A DNA stretch of 40,012 bases from Mycobacterium asiaticum. Lineage in GTDB: Bacteria > Actinomycetota > Actinomycetes > Mycobacteriales > Mycobacteriaceae. Below are positions 17,001 to 24,849 of this stretch, piece after piece; positions within the stretch are counted from its first letter, which is position 1, and each line of letters starts with the position of its first letter. Below the pieces are notes generated by a model. The model was not told the origin of the DNA, made no database searches, and worked only from the letters and a program-made list of their open reading frames with translations. The DNA lies in NCBI RefSeq assembly GCF_001668675.1, contig NZ_LZKQ01000317.1, positions 1 to 40,012 of the forward strand, given 5' to 3'. Made by a program: the position numbers and the translations under genes.

Positions 17001-17301
17001 GAACTGCGTCGAACGTGCTAGCCATGTTCCGCGCCTGCGAAGCCGCCTGCTCTGCTTGCGCGGTAACCGCGCTGAGCCAGCCGGCGTACGGGGCGGCGAC
17101 GGCCGCCATCGCCTGGGATGCGGCACCTTGCCAAGACGCGGTCGCGAGGCCGGAGGTTATCGACCCGAATGAGTTGGCGGCCACGGCTAATTCACTGGCC
17201 AGTCCGTCCCAGGCCGCCGCGGCACCCAACATCGGCGCAGAGCCCGCTCCAGCGAAGATCCGAAGGGAGTTGATCTCCGGCGGCAACACTGAAAAATTCA
17301 T
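14038..17301 (-). CDS. PPE-family protein, MPTR type with a long Ile-Pro repeat region
   Basis: A 1087-residue PPE protein. The N-terminal PPE domain (1-180) begins MNFSVLPPEINSLRIFAGAG and carries the SxWxG turn (SWQG, 56-59). An Ala-rich linker (185-199) leads to MPTR pentapeptides of the NxGxGN type (208-424). Residues 434-980 hold a second repeat system of about 25-26 residues, of the form LPxIxIPPIxIGxF. The C-terminus (995-1087) returns to GFFNTG-like units and ends VQNY. PPE proteins are exported by type VII secretion, and MPTR members are typically ESX-5 substrates, usually with a PE partner; none is adjacent. The gene separates the Rv3699- and Rv3700c-like genes, which are neighbours in M. 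tuberculosis as I recall, so it looks like a lineage-specific insertion. Confidence 0.96.
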   Translation of the reverse strand: MNFSVLPPEINSLRIFAGAGSAPMLGAAAAWDGLASELAVAANSFGSITSGLATASWQGAASQAMAAVAAPYAGWLSAVTAQAEQAASQARNMASTFDAVRAAIVHPGEVAANRNVLLSLVRSNIFGFNTPAIFAVEADYELMWARDVAAMFEYYTSASTIASALTPFTQPLKALAGLPGQLTTGSAAAAAAAPAAVETLQTSLGFANYGGGNFGFGNFGYGNRGDGNLGNSNIGSANLGSWNIGFSNLGNANLGLGNFGSGNRGFANTGSFNIGFGNTGNNNIGIGLTGDNQIGIVLNSGSGNIGLFNSGNGNVGFFNSGNGNFGLFNSGSLNTGIGNSGIANTGFFNPGSFNTGSLNSGIGNTGSLNAGDYNTGDINPGSYNTGSFNIGNTNTGFANWGDYNTGSFNSGNMNNGFGWTGERQGGIYFAVSTPEITLPAVDIPPINVAAFDLPQIFVPPIDIGAFTSPVARLTEFLLPTIAIPPINIGPFTSPESVSISDFLLPTLGIPPISIGEFTSPAIARLSAFSLPEIGIPEITIPAYTTPTLTIGGFALPEIGIPAITIPEYQTPANVNIGSFSLPSIGIPAITIPEYQTPANINIGNFGLPSITIPSITIPAYQTPAGVNLSSFSLPEITTQAIQVPPINLPSVTIPPITTPRVTINGFSLPTIDVPRIDIPLIQLPNFSVGGNDQTLFSLETANVLAPNYHFILRNFNIPISIGNTQNGFINAFHLGNISIGNMTLPYVTIDNPNGPGGAYVIPSIGISGFSIPSISIPSIGLGQFNLPRLGWPQFDTPQVTIPGIQLGSFNLPQVGWPEFETPALTIPPIDLGSFDLPVVGWPEFETPALTIPSITLAEFDLPQISWPEFRTPAVTIPPIEIGEFLLPQLTSSQFFLPELEIPQIAVGPFNLPQVISSAFDLPTIGIPPISIGEFNLPQLFSQPFQLPTIGIPPINVGAFDLPALHIPPIVLSSQKLFELQIPPAPGFGNTLDDLFTSSGFFNTGGTNASGFFNNGSNVSGFFTGNPLGLTGASGYNVFGEGSSGLSVLGGAVSGLFNIGALPPGVSSFLSGLQNIGSSLAGIFVQNY
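14362..16002 (-). repeat. 75-78-base tandem repeats encoding Ile-Pro-rich 25-26-mers
   Basis: The closest copies lie at about 15470-15640 (GIPAITIPEYQTPANVNIGS and its near-identical neighbour, a 78-base period) and about 14740-14890 (GWPEFETPALTIPPIDLGSF and copies, a 75-base period). Each unit alternates LP, IP and TP turns with short beta-prone strands, suggesting a solenoid or stacked-strand fold. Residues 690-760 form a non-repetitive island in the middle. Confidence 0.88.
16030..16680 (-). repeat. MPTR repeats (NxGxGN pentapeptides)
   Basis: Encodes residues 208-424 of the PPE protein as overlapping pentapeptides of the form x-G-x-x-N. On the + strand this shows as repeated gttgccgatgttg-like words. 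This is coding repeat, not a CRISPR array. Confidence 0.93.
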
Positions 17302-17488
17302 CCTTGCGACCCTTCCGACAGCTCATCTTCGAGCGATTCGCAGCGGGAGCGCCTAGGTGCGTGCCCCCGCCACTTCATACGCGTACCGAGCGAAGTTACT
17401 CCACACACGCGCAATATGCACTACTGCCGGATATGGGGTTTTTGAGACTTTTGGCATGGAGTGCGCGCTCCGGCTTGTCCGACGGGTT

Positions 17489-18598
17489 TCAACCAGCGAA
17501 GTTAGCAGAATTAGCCGAAATCAGCGCTTCGGCAAAGACTTCCAACTCCTCGGGCGTCGTGTCGACATGCGGCGATATGCGGAGCACCGGTTCGCCGAGC
17601 TCCATCGGCGCCCGCGCAATTCCGGCATACGTGGTGAGGATCCGGCGCTCCGCGAGTAACCACTCCCGCACGGCTTCCGGGTTGGCTCCGTCGACCGGGA
17701 CCAACGTGGTGATCGCGCTGGGTTCGTCGACCTCTTCGACGACGACCCACCCGGCCACGTCCGCCAGTAGCGAGCGGGCGATGCCGCCCAATTCGGCCAG
17801 CCGGGCGCGAACATTCTCGGGGCCGTAGACCAGGTGTTCGCCCAGCGCCACCGAGAAACCCACTCGGGCAGCCACATTGGCCTCACCGAAGCCGAGTTGC
17901 TCAACCCCTCGGGTCAGCCGCGCCGTCAGGTCGGGTCGCATCGCCAGGATCCCCACCCCGCGCGGACCGCCGATCCATTTGCGCGACGACGAATACGTGA
18001 CGTCGGCACCCACGGCGCAGTCGATATGGCCTAGGGCCTGCGCGGCGTCCACGACCAACGGCACGCCGAGCTCACGGCAGAGCTGCGCCACCATCGCCAG
18101 CGGCTGCACGGTGCCGCGGTGGCTGGCGACCGGCGTCAAATGCACCAGGTCCGGCGGATTCTCCTGAAGTGCGAAGGCCGCGTCATCGATCGCCAGCCGA
18201 CCGTCCTCGAGAACCGGCAGCTGTCGCACCTCGAATCCGTGGGCCGCCATGACCGCCAGGTTCGGTCCATACTCGCCGGGCAGGCAAGCCAAGGTGCGGG
18301 CCTCGGCCGGCCAACTGCGGAGCAGCAGATCCAGTGCGTTCAACGAACCGGTCGTGAATACGATGTCAGCCGCCTCGGGGAGGCCGCACAGTTTGGCCAC
18401 CGCGGCACGGCCGGCGTCCAATACGGGTGCGGCGGCATCGGCCGCGACGTAGCCACCGACCTCGGACTCGTGCAAGGCGTGTCGCGCCGCGGCATCGAGA
18501 GCCGCCAAGCTCTGGCGCGAACACGCCGCGTTGTCCAGGTGCAGCACCGCCGCCGGCGGCCTGGCCGCGCGCCAGCGCTCGGCCAGCGTCTCGGTCAC
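17489..18598 (-). CDS. egtE: Ergothioneine C-S lyase
   Basis: A PLP-dependent enzyme that cleaves the hercynylcysteine sulfoxide made by EgtB/EgtC to give ergothioneine. The 369 residues form a fold-type I aminotransferase of the cysteine-desulfurase/class V kind. PLP contacts include TTGSLNALD (82-90) and VVDAAQALGH (182-191, Asp184), and the probable Schiff-base lysine is Lys207 in SSSRKWIGGPRG. The start codon overlaps the egtD stop by four bases (ATGA), so it is translationally coupled as the last gene of the cluster. A 187-base gap with no obvious hairpin separates it from the PPE gene downstream. It corresponds to Rv3700c. Confidence 0.95.
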   Translation of the reverse strand: MTETLAERWRAARPPAAVLHLDNAACSRQSLAALDAAARHALHESEVGGYVAADAAAPVLDAGRAAVAKLCGLPEAADIVFTTGSLNALDLLLRSWPAEARTLACLPGEYGPNLAVMAAHGFEVRQLPVLEDGRLAIDDAAFALQENPPDLVHLTPVASHRGTVQPLAMVAQLCRELGVPLVVDAAQALGHIDCAVGADVTYSSSRKWIGGPRGVGILAMRPDLTARLTRGVEQLGFGEANVAARVGFSVALGEHLVYGPENVRARLAELGGIARSLLADVAGWVVVEEVDEPSAITTLVPVDGANPEAVREWLLAERRILTTYAGIARAPMELGEPVLRISPHVDTTPEELEVFAEALISANSANFAG

Positions 18599-19560
18599 TT
18601 GGTCGCCAACGACAGACCGAAGTCATCCGCGTCGTCGGTCCACCACCGGATGCGGGTCAAACCCGCGTCGGCGAGTTCGGCACCAACGGCGTCCGGGCGA
18701 AACTTGCAGGACACTTCCGTGAGCATCTCCTCACCCGCGTCGAAGTCGACTGTCAGGTCAAGGGCGCCTACCCGCACCCGCTGGCGGCGAATGGACCGCA
18801 GCCACATCTCGATCCGTTCCTCTTCGGCGTTCCAATGGGCCACGTGCTGAAAGGCATCGACGGTGAAGTTCGCGCCGAGCTGGCGGTTGATCACCGACAG
18901 CACATTGAGATTGAACCGGGCCGTCACCCCCGCCGCGTCGTCGTAGGCCCGCACCAGCCGCTGGGTGTCCTTGACCAGGTCGGTGCCCAACAGCAGGCTG
19001 TCCCCAGGCCGCATCACCCCCGACAACGCCGCCAGAAACTCGGCGCGGGGACCGGGGGTGAGGTTGCCGATGGTCGAACCCAGGAAAACGAACAGGCGAC
19101 GCCCACCACCGGGGATCTCGGCCAGATGTTCCTCGAAATCCCCGCAGACAGCGTTGATTTGGATGCCTGGATACTCGCGCTGGATTGCCTCGGCCGCCGC
19201 CGAGAGCACGTTTGCGTCGACGTCGAACGGCACGAAACGGCGCAGCGCGCCGCTGTCCCGCAATGCATTCAGCAACAGCCGCGTCTTCTCCGAAGTTCCG
19301 CTGCCCAGTTCCACGAGGGTGTCGGCCGCACTTGCGGCCGCCACTTCGGCGGATCGGGCCCGCAGGATGGCCGCTTCGGCACGGGTCGGGTAGTACTCCG
19401 GCAGCCGGGTGATCTGGTCGAACAGGTCACTGCCCACCGAATCGTAGAACCATTTGGGCGGCAACGACTTCGGAGTCTGCTGCAGACCGGTGTACACGTC
19501 GCGACGCAATGCCTGCAACGCCGAGTCCTCGGCGAGGTGATTGGACAGCGACAGTGTCAT
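18595..19560 (-). CDS. egtD: Histidine N-alpha-methyltransferase
   Basis: Trimethylates the alpha-amino group of histidine with three SAM to give hercynine, the first committed step of ergothioneine synthesis. At 321 residues it equals the length I recall for the M. tuberculosis enzyme. The SAM site is TLVELGSGTSEKT (81-93) and PFDVDANVL. The histidine-binding residues known from the mycobacterial structure have counterparts here: Tyr56 (EYYPTR), Asn166 (STIGNLTPG), Tyr205 (RAYDD) and the Glu281/Ser283 pair (LTEVSCKF). The start is ATG 19560; a longer in-frame reading back into egtC is rejected. Its ATG shares a base with the egtC stop (TGATG). Confidence 0.97.
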   Translation of the reverse strand: MTLSLSNHLAEDSALQALRRDVYTGLQQTPKSLPPKWFYDSVGSDLFDQITRLPEYYPTRAEAAILRARSAEVAAASAADTLVELGSGTSEKTRLLLNALRDSGALRRFVPFDVDANVLSAAAEAIQREYPGIQINAVCGDFEEHLAEIPGGGRRLFVFLGSTIGNLTPGPRAEFLAALSGVMRPGDSLLLGTDLVKDTQRLVRAYDDAAGVTARFNLNVLSVINRQLGANFTVDAFQHVAHWNAEEERIEMWLRSIRRQRVRVGALDLTVDFDAGEEMLTEVSCKFRPDAVGAELADAGLTRIRWWTDDADDFGLSLATK

Positions 19561-20270
19561 CAGGTTCCCTTCACACGGTTCAACGGTGTCGACTGGACGC
19601 CGTCGGCACCCACCTCCACCAGGTGCCGGTCTGGCACCTCTTCCCAATCCGGGTCGTCGTCGTAGGGCTCGCTGGCCAGCACCACACCGTCGGCACGCTG
19701 CAGCAGGAACAGCGTGTCACCCCAGGCCGTGGCGAGCAGCCGGGAACCGTTGGCCGCCATTATGTTCAACCGCGCCTGTGGGTCGGCACCGCCGATCTCG
19801 ATGATGCTGTCGCCCAACGCATCCAAGCCGCGGGCGAAGATGGCCGCAGCGAGCAGCGCACTGTCACATACGGATTCGGCCAGCGGGCTAGGCGGCAACA
19901 CCGCGCGGTCGACCACACCGTTGTGCGACAGCAGCCATTGGCCGTCGGTGAAGGGCGCCGTGGCGCTGATCTCGATCGGCATGCCGACGGTCGCCGAGCG
20001 CACCGCGGCTACCACGCAATGGCTGCGTAGCGCCGGGGCTACCGATGCGAATGAGGTGTCCCCCCATAGCGGTGCCGGACTACGCCAGCGCCGCGGTACG
20101 GAACCGTCGGCGGAATCGTCGAAAAAGCCGACGCCCCAACCGTCTGCGTTCATCAGCCCGTGCTTCTGGCGGCGCGGCGCGTAGGACTGCACCAGCAGAC
20201 CTTGCGGCGGCTCGAGCATCAGGTCGGAAATGCTGACCTGCGATCCGAGCCAGCCCAGATGACGACACAT
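19560..20270 (-). CDS. egtC: Gamma-glutamyl hercynylcysteine sulfoxide amidohydrolase
   Basis: Removes the gamma-glutamyl group from the EgtB product. It is a class II glutamine-amidotransferase (Ntn hydrolase) of 236 residues. After loss of the initiator Met, Cys2 (MCRHLGWLG) becomes the N-terminal nucleophile. The following GWGVGFF, VAAVRSATVG and FTDGQWLLSHNGVVDR segments are the substrate-binding strands of this fold. The start was set by that invariant Cys2 and by the TGATG overlap with the egtB stop. It corresponds to Rv3702c. Confidence 0.96.
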   Translation of the reverse strand: MCRHLGWLGSQVSISDLMLEPPQGLLVQSYAPRRQKHGLMNADGWGVGFFDDSADGSVPRRWRSPAPLWGDTSFASVAPALRSHCVVAAVRSATVGMPIEISATAPFTDGQWLLSHNGVVDRAVLPPSPLAESVCDSALLAAAIFARGLDALGDSIIEIGGADPQARLNIMAANGSRLLATAWGDTLFLLQRADGVVLASEPYDDDPDWEEVPDRHLVEVGADGVQSTPLNRVKGT

Positions 20271-21556
20271 CAGACGTCCCAGGCCAATCGGAGGCCGGAG
20301 AAGATCTGTCGACGGTAGGGGTGATCCCAGTTGCGGAAGCTGGGACGCAGGATCGACGACTCGACGGCCCAGGAACCACCGCGCAACACCCGGTAGTCGC
20401 CGTCGAAGAAGGGCTGCGAATAACGCTCGTAGATCATCGGCACGAAGCCTGGCCAGGGCCGCAGCGCCGAGCTGGTCCATTCCCAGACGTCACCCAGCAT
20501 CTGCTCGGCCCCGTAGGCCGACGCCCCGGCCGGATAGGCCCCCACCGGCGCGGGGCGCAATGTGGTGCCGCCGAGGTTGGCGCGTTCGGCCGATGGCTCC
20601 TGCTCGCCCCACGGATAGCGGCGGCGGGTACCGACGGCCGGATCCCAGGCGCAGGCCTTCTCCCACTCGATCTCGGTGGGCAGCCGTGCGCCGGCCCACG
20701 CCGCGTACGCCTCGGCCTCGAAGTAGGAGATGTGCTGCACCGGCTCGTCGGCGGGAAGGTCCTCGGTGTACCCGAACCGAGTGCGGGTGCGCCCGCCGTC
20801 ACCCCAGAATTGCGGCGCCGTGAGACCCGCCTGCTGGCGGTGCTGCCAGCCACGCTCCGACCACCATCTCGGTTCGGCGTAACCGCCGTCGGAGATGAAG
20901 TGCTGCCATTCGCCGTTGGTGACCGGAACCCGTCCGATCCGGAAGCTCGTCACCTCGACCACGTGTGCCGGACGCTCGTTGTCCAGCGAGTACGGTTCGG
21001 TTGCGGCGTCCACACCCAGCACGAAGGGGCCGCCGGGCACCAGCACCGACGTCCCGGCCAGTTCGGGACGACCGGCGGGAACTGGTTGGGTGGCCTGCAA
21101 CAGCGGCGCCCCGGAGCGCAGGTTCAGCGCCTGCAGCATCGTTTCGCCGTGCTGATTCTCGTGGCTGACGACCAACCCGAACCTGAACAGAGCCGCGTCG
21201 TCGACGTCGGTGTCGGGCATTGCATCCAGTGCGTCCAGCGCGGCGTTGCGGACCGTGCTGCAGAACGACCGCGCCCTGGCCGGGGACAGTAACGGCAGGT
21301 CCACGCGGCTGGCGCGAGAGTGCACGAAGGCGTCGTAGAGCCCTTCCACCTCCGGTGGCAACAATCCCGGCCGGTCCAGGTTGCCGCCACGCAACACCCA
21401 CAGCTCTTCCTGCTGGCCGATGTGCGCCAGGTCCCACACCAGCGGACTCATCAACGGGTCGTACTGCCGATGCAGTTCGGCGTCGTCGAAATCGACGAGC
21501 CGCAGCGTGCGGGTGCGCGCGCGCTCCAGGTCGCCGGCAAGCCGTTCTTTCGTCAC
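20270..21556 (-). CDS. egtB: Iron-dependent sulfoxide synthase of ergothioneine synthesis
   Basis: Joins hercynine and gamma-glutamylcysteine with O2 to form the sulfoxide, using non-haem Fe(II). It is 428 residues from GTG 21556. The N-terminal DinB-like domain supplies the three-His iron site: His45 (WDLAHIGQQEE) and the HX3HXE motif His132/His136 (SHENQHGE). The C-terminal FGE-sulfatase-like domain starts at about residue 170 (VPGGPFVLG), with RIGRVPVTNGEWQHF, HISYFEAEAYAAWAGARLPT, GDVWEWT and VLRGGSW. A longer frame extending through egtA on the same strand is not credible. The start overlaps the egtA stop by four bases (GTGA). It corresponds to Rv3703c. Confidence 0.97.
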   Translation of the reverse strand: MTKERLAGDLERARTRTLRLVDFDDAELHRQYDPLMSPLVWDLAHIGQQEELWVLRGGNLDRPGLLPPEVEGLYDAFVHSRASRVDLPLLSPARARSFCSTVRNAALDALDAMPDTDVDDAALFRFGLVVSHENQHGETMLQALNLRSGAPLLQATQPVPAGRPELAGTSVLVPGGPFVLGVDAATEPYSLDNERPAHVVEVTSFRIGRVPVTNGEWQHFISDGGYAEPRWWSERGWQHRQQAGLTAPQFWGDGGRTRTRFGYTEDLPADEPVQHISYFEAEAYAAWAGARLPTEIEWEKACAWDPAVGTRRRYPWGEQEPSAERANLGGTTLRPAPVGAYPAGASAYGAEQMLGDVWEWTSSALRPWPGFVPMIYERYSQPFFDGDYRVLRGGSWAVESSILRPSFRNWDHPYRRQIFSGLRLAWDV

Positions 21557-22851
21557 ATCCCCCCTCGGGCCATCCGCGCAACAGTTGCCGCGATGCCGTT
21601 GTCGATGACCCGGTCGGCGAAGTCGTCGGCCGGGCATCGGCCCCTCTCCACATTGAGCATGAGCTGCTCCATCGCCACGGCGAGCTCGGCTGGTGCGCGC
21701 TCCGCAGCGATGGCCACACATCGGTTGGCCGCCGCGTACAGCCGCCGGTCGCCCAGCCCGGACCGGGCTGCGGTGTCCCATGCAGTGGCCACCGGTTCGA
21801 CCGCTTCGGCGGCCAGGTCCGCCGCGACCGGGTCGTCCAGCAAGGTGGTGAGGGTGAAGGCCAGGGCCGGCCACACCGCCTCCGGCACGGAATCGAGATA
21901 GCGGATCTCCAGCCACTGACGCGGCCGTACCGGCGGGAACAGGGTGGTCAGATGGTATTCGAGGTCGGCGTTGGTGGGACGCCGTCCGGCAAGCAGAACG
22001 CTGCCGTCCACCCAATCGGTGAACGGCACATGGTCGGTGACCGCAAGGATTTCTTCATTGTCAGGACTGCGCACCATCATCACCGGCGCCTTGAGGGCGT
22101 AACGCGCCCAGTCGGTGCTGGGGTCGACACCGCTGGCGCCCAGGATCGGCCCACACCGCGCCGAATCCATCTGTCCCCACACCCACTGCCGGGTGGACTG
22201 CCAACCGGTGAACTCGCCACCCAGCATCGGGGAATTACCTGCGATCGCGATCATCGTCGGCCCCAACGCATGTGCCAGGCGCACCCGCGAAACCCAGCCC
22301 GTGCGCGGCCCGGCGTCGAGATTGAGCTGGATCGAGGCCGTCGAGGTCATCATCGCCACGCCTGCCCCACTGTCGCTGGCAGCGAAGAACCGCTCCATCG
22401 CGCGGTAACGCGCGCCGGGGTTGACCCGCGCCGGCGACCGCAGCGGATCCACACCCAGAAACACCAGCCCCAGGCCCGACTCGGCCAAGGCTGAACGCAG
22501 CGCCGCCTGGTCACGGCTCATCGCGTCGATCGCGGCCAGCACACCGTCGGCCGGTGGACCCGAAAGTTCAACGGCGCCACCAGGTTCCATGGTTATCACG
22601 CTGCCGCCGGGAAGAGGATCGACCCATTTGAGAATGTCGTTCAGCTCATCCCAGCCAGGACGGCGCAGTGGATCCGCGGGATCGAAGCAGTGCGCCTCGA
22701 GTTCCAGGCCGACGCGCCCCAGTGGACCGTCGGTGAGGCAACCCTCGGCGATGTGCTGTGCGACGGCCGCCGAGCCGGCCAGCGGGCTGTCCGCCGGGCC
22801 GATACCGTCCAGCGGCGGGGACGCAGCGGTCGTGGCGATGCGTGTCACCAT
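21553..22851 (-). CDS. egtA: Glutamate-cysteine ligase for ergothioneine synthesis
   Basis: Makes gamma-glutamylcysteine from glutamate and cysteine with ATP, feeding EgtB. The 432 residues, from ATG 22851, match the length I recall for M. tuberculosis EgtA (Rv3704c). GCS2-family signatures are GRVGLELEAHCFDP (catalytic Glu residues), VITMEPGGAVELSGPP, MMTSTASIQLNLDAG, GNSPMLGGEFTGWQSTRQ and LEIRYLDSVP. It is the first gene of the coupled egtABCDE set. A GC hairpin lies 17 bases upstream of its start, so its promoter either overlaps the end of ohr or expression depends on read-through. Confidence 0.96.
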   Translation of the reverse strand: MVTRIATTAASPPLDGIGPADSPLAGSAAVAQHIAEGCLTDGPLGRVGLELEAHCFDPADPLRRPGWDELNDILKWVDPLPGGSVITMEPGGAVELSGPPADGVLAAIDAMSRDQAALRSALAESGLGLVFLGVDPLRSPARVNPGARYRAMERFFAASDSGAGVAMMTSTASIQLNLDAGPRTGWVSRVRLAHALGPTMIAIAGNSPMLGGEFTGWQSTRQWVWGQMDSARCGPILGASGVDPSTDWARYALKAPVMMVRSPDNEEILAVTDHVPFTDWVDGSVLLAGRRPTNADLEYHLTTLFPPVRPRQWLEIRYLDSVPEAVWPALAFTLTTLLDDPVAADLAAEAVEPVATAWDTAARSGLGDRRLYAAANRCVAIAAERAPAELAVAMEQLMLNVERGRCPADDFADRVIDNGIAATVARMARGGM

Positions 22852-22867
22852 CACTTCATCTTCCAGA

Positions 22868-22892
22868 CGGGTCCGACATATTCCCGGACCCG
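22868..22892 (-). terminator. Hairpin between ohr and egtA
   Basis: CGGGTCCG and CGGACCCG form an 8-bp perfect stem around a 9-base loop, starting seven bases after the ohr stop. There is no U-run. It may end the katA-ohr transcript or act as a partial terminator or processing site within a longer message that includes egtABCDE. Confidence 0.55.
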
Positions 22893-22898
22893 CCCTCG

Positions 22899-23327
22899 CT
22901 ACACCTTGGCCGATACGTCGACGTCGATGTTGCCCCGGGTGGCCTTTGAATACGGGCACACCTGGTGAGCTTGATGGACCAGGTCGTCGGCCGCGCTCTG
23001 GTCCAGGCCGGGCAGGTATCCGACGATCTTGCCGGTGAGGCCGAACCCGCCCTCGGAATCCTTGCCGAATCCGATCTCTACGGTGACGTCCGTGGCGTCG
23101 TCGAGCTTGACCTTGGCCTTGCCCGCCACCAGCCGCAGCGCGCCCAGGAAGCACGCCGCATAGCCGGCCGAGAACAACTGCTCAGGGTTGGTGCCTTCAC
23201 CGTTGCCCCCCATCGCCTTCGGCGGGCGGGTTTCCAGATCAATGCGGCCGTCGTCGGACTTGACGTGCCCGTCGCGGCCGCCGCCCGTCGCAGTCGATGC
23301 GGTGGTGTAAACGACTTCAATGCTCAT
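22899..23327 (-). CDS. ohr: Organic hydroperoxide reductase, Ohr/OsmC family
   Basis: A thiol peroxidase that reduces organic hydroperoxides, using a Cys pair re-reduced by lipoylated proteins in characterised homologues. It is 142 residues from ATG 23327, the usual Ohr length; an ATG four codons upstream is less likely. Key residues are the peroxidatic Cys59 (FSAGYAACFLGAL), the resolving Cys124 (HQVCPYSKATRGN) and the Arg/Glu environment (ETRPPKAMGG, Glu50 in NPEQ), as expected for Ohr rather than OsmC. It lies 27 bases after katA on the same strand. No OhrR-type MarR regulator is adjacent. Confidence 0.93.
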   Translation of the reverse strand: MSIEVVYTTASTATGGGRDGHVKSDDGRIDLETRPPKAMGGNGEGTNPEQLFSAGYAACFLGALRLVAGKAKVKLDDATDVTVEIGFGKDSEGGFGLTGKIVGYLPGLDQSAADDLVHQAHQVCPYSKATRGNIDVDVSAKV

Positions 23328-23354
23328 GGCTTCGATCATGCCAGCCGGCGATGG

Positions 23355-24803
23355 TCAGCCAAGGTTCGCCCGGACTCCCTCCTCTACCTTCTTGCCGAGA
23401 TCGGCGTCGACGTTGCGCCAGTACTCGAACACCCGGGACAGCACCGGTTCCTGCACACCCTTGGATACGTGTCCGATGATGTTGTGGGCCAATCGTTCCC
23501 GTTCGTCGTCGTCGAGCACATCGCGGACCAGGGTGCCCGCCTGTCCCCAGTCGTCGTCCTCGGCACGCAAGGTGTAGGCCGATCGCACCATCTCACCGTC
23601 GGCGAACCAGCGCACCTCGGCGGCGCGCTGCGGGTCGGCATGCGGGCCGCCAAAGGAGTTGGGCGCGTACACCGGATCCGATGCGTTCTTGATCCGCATG
23701 GCGCCGTCCTTGGAGTAGCTGTTGACCTCGACCTTGGGGGAATTCACCGGAATCTGCTTGTAGTTGACGCCCAGCCGGGCCCGGTGGGCGTCGGAATACG
23801 AGAAACCGCGACCGAGCAGCATCTTGTCCGGGCTCAGTCCGGTGCCCGGCACGATGTTGTTCGGCTCGAATGCGGCCTGCTCGATCTCAGCGTGATAATC
23901 GGTGACGTTGCGGTTCAGGGTCAGCTTGCCGACGTCGATCAACGGGTAGTCGCCGTGCGGCCACACCTTGGTGAGGTCGAAGGGGTTGAACCGGTAGGTC
24001 TTGGCCTCCTCGAACGGCATGATCTGCATCTTGAGCGTCCAACTCGGGAAGTCGCCGCGCTCGATCGACTCATACAGATCACGCTGGTGATAATCCCCGT
24101 CCTCGCCGGCCAGCCGGTCGGCGTCCTCCTGGGTGAGGAAGTCGACGCCCTGGTCACTGATGAAGTGGTACTTCACCCAGAAGATCTCGTCGGCGGCGTT
24201 GATCCAGCTATACGTGTGGCTGCTGTAGCCGTTCATGTGCCGCCAGGTCTTGGGGATGCCACGGTCGCCCATCAGCCAGGTGACCTGGTGCGCCGACTCC
24301 GGGGTGAGGGTCCAGAAGTCCCACTGCATGTTGTGGTTACGCAAGTTCGTTGCCTGCATTCGCTTTTGCGAGCGAATGAAGTGCTGAAACTTCAGCGGGT
24401 CGCGGATGAAGAAGATCGGCGTGTTGTTGCCGACCATGTCGAAATTGCCTTCGCTGGTGTAGAACTTGAGCGCGAAGCCACGTGGGTCCCGCCAGGTGTC
24501 TGGACTGCCGCGCTCGCCCGCCACCGTGGAGAACCTGATCAATGTGTCGGTTCTGGTCCCCGGCTGGAATACCGCCGCCCGAGTGTATCTGCTGACGTCG
24601 TTGGTGACCTCGAAGAAGCCAAATGCGCCGCCGCCCTTGGCATGTGGCTGGCGTTCCGGGATCCGTTCCCGGTTGAACTGCGCCATCTGCTCGATCAGGT
24701 AGTGATCGTGCAGCAGGATCGGGCCGTCGGGACCGACGGTCAACGAATCCTTATCGCTGGGTACCGGGTTGCCGGCGTCGTTTGTGGTGAAACGCTCCGT
24801 CAT
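23355..24803 (-). CDS. katA: Monofunctional haem catalase
   Basis: Converts hydrogen peroxide to water and oxygen. At 482 residues it is a small-subunit (clade 3-like) catalase. Active-site residues are all present: His54 (RQPHAKGGGAFG), Asn127 (MVGNNTPIFFIRDP) and the proximal haem ligand Tyr336 with Arg332 (GRGFSYSDAHRARLG). NADPH-binding-type segments (YSSHTYSWIN, WVKYHF) are also seen. A strong AGGAGGAG ribosome site precedes the ATG. M. tuberculosis relies on KatG and, as I recall, has no monofunctional catalase, so this gene marks a non-tuberculous species. The product would be abundant and cytoplasmic. The symbol is given by family; orthology to a specific katA is not shown. Confidence 0.96.
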   Translation of the reverse strand: MTERFTTNDAGNPVPSDKDSLTVGPDGPILLHDHYLIEQMAQFNRERIPERQPHAKGGGAFGFFEVTNDVSRYTRAAVFQPGTRTDTLIRFSTVAGERGSPDTWRDPRGFALKFYTSEGNFDMVGNNTPIFFIRDPLKFQHFIRSQKRMQATNLRNHNMQWDFWTLTPESAHQVTWLMGDRGIPKTWRHMNGYSSHTYSWINAADEIFWVKYHFISDQGVDFLTQEDADRLAGEDGDYHQRDLYESIERGDFPSWTLKMQIMPFEEAKTYRFNPFDLTKVWPHGDYPLIDVGKLTLNRNVTDYHAEIEQAAFEPNNIVPGTGLSPDKMLLGRGFSYSDAHRARLGVNYKQIPVNSPKVEVNSYSKDGAMRIKNASDPVYAPNSFGGPHADPQRAAEVRWFADGEMVRSAYTLRAEDDDWGQAGTLVRDVLDDDERERLAHNIIGHVSKGVQEPVLSRVFEYWRNVDADLGKKVEEGVRANLG

Positions 24804-24849
24804 GGGATCTCCTCCTCGTTACTGGGCTGGTTCGGTGTGGAGCTGATGG

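Noticed and set aside
17302..17488. A small + strand gene upstream of the PPE start
   Set aside because: It would be antisense to egtE and the PPE promoter region, has no ribosome site and is not recognisable.
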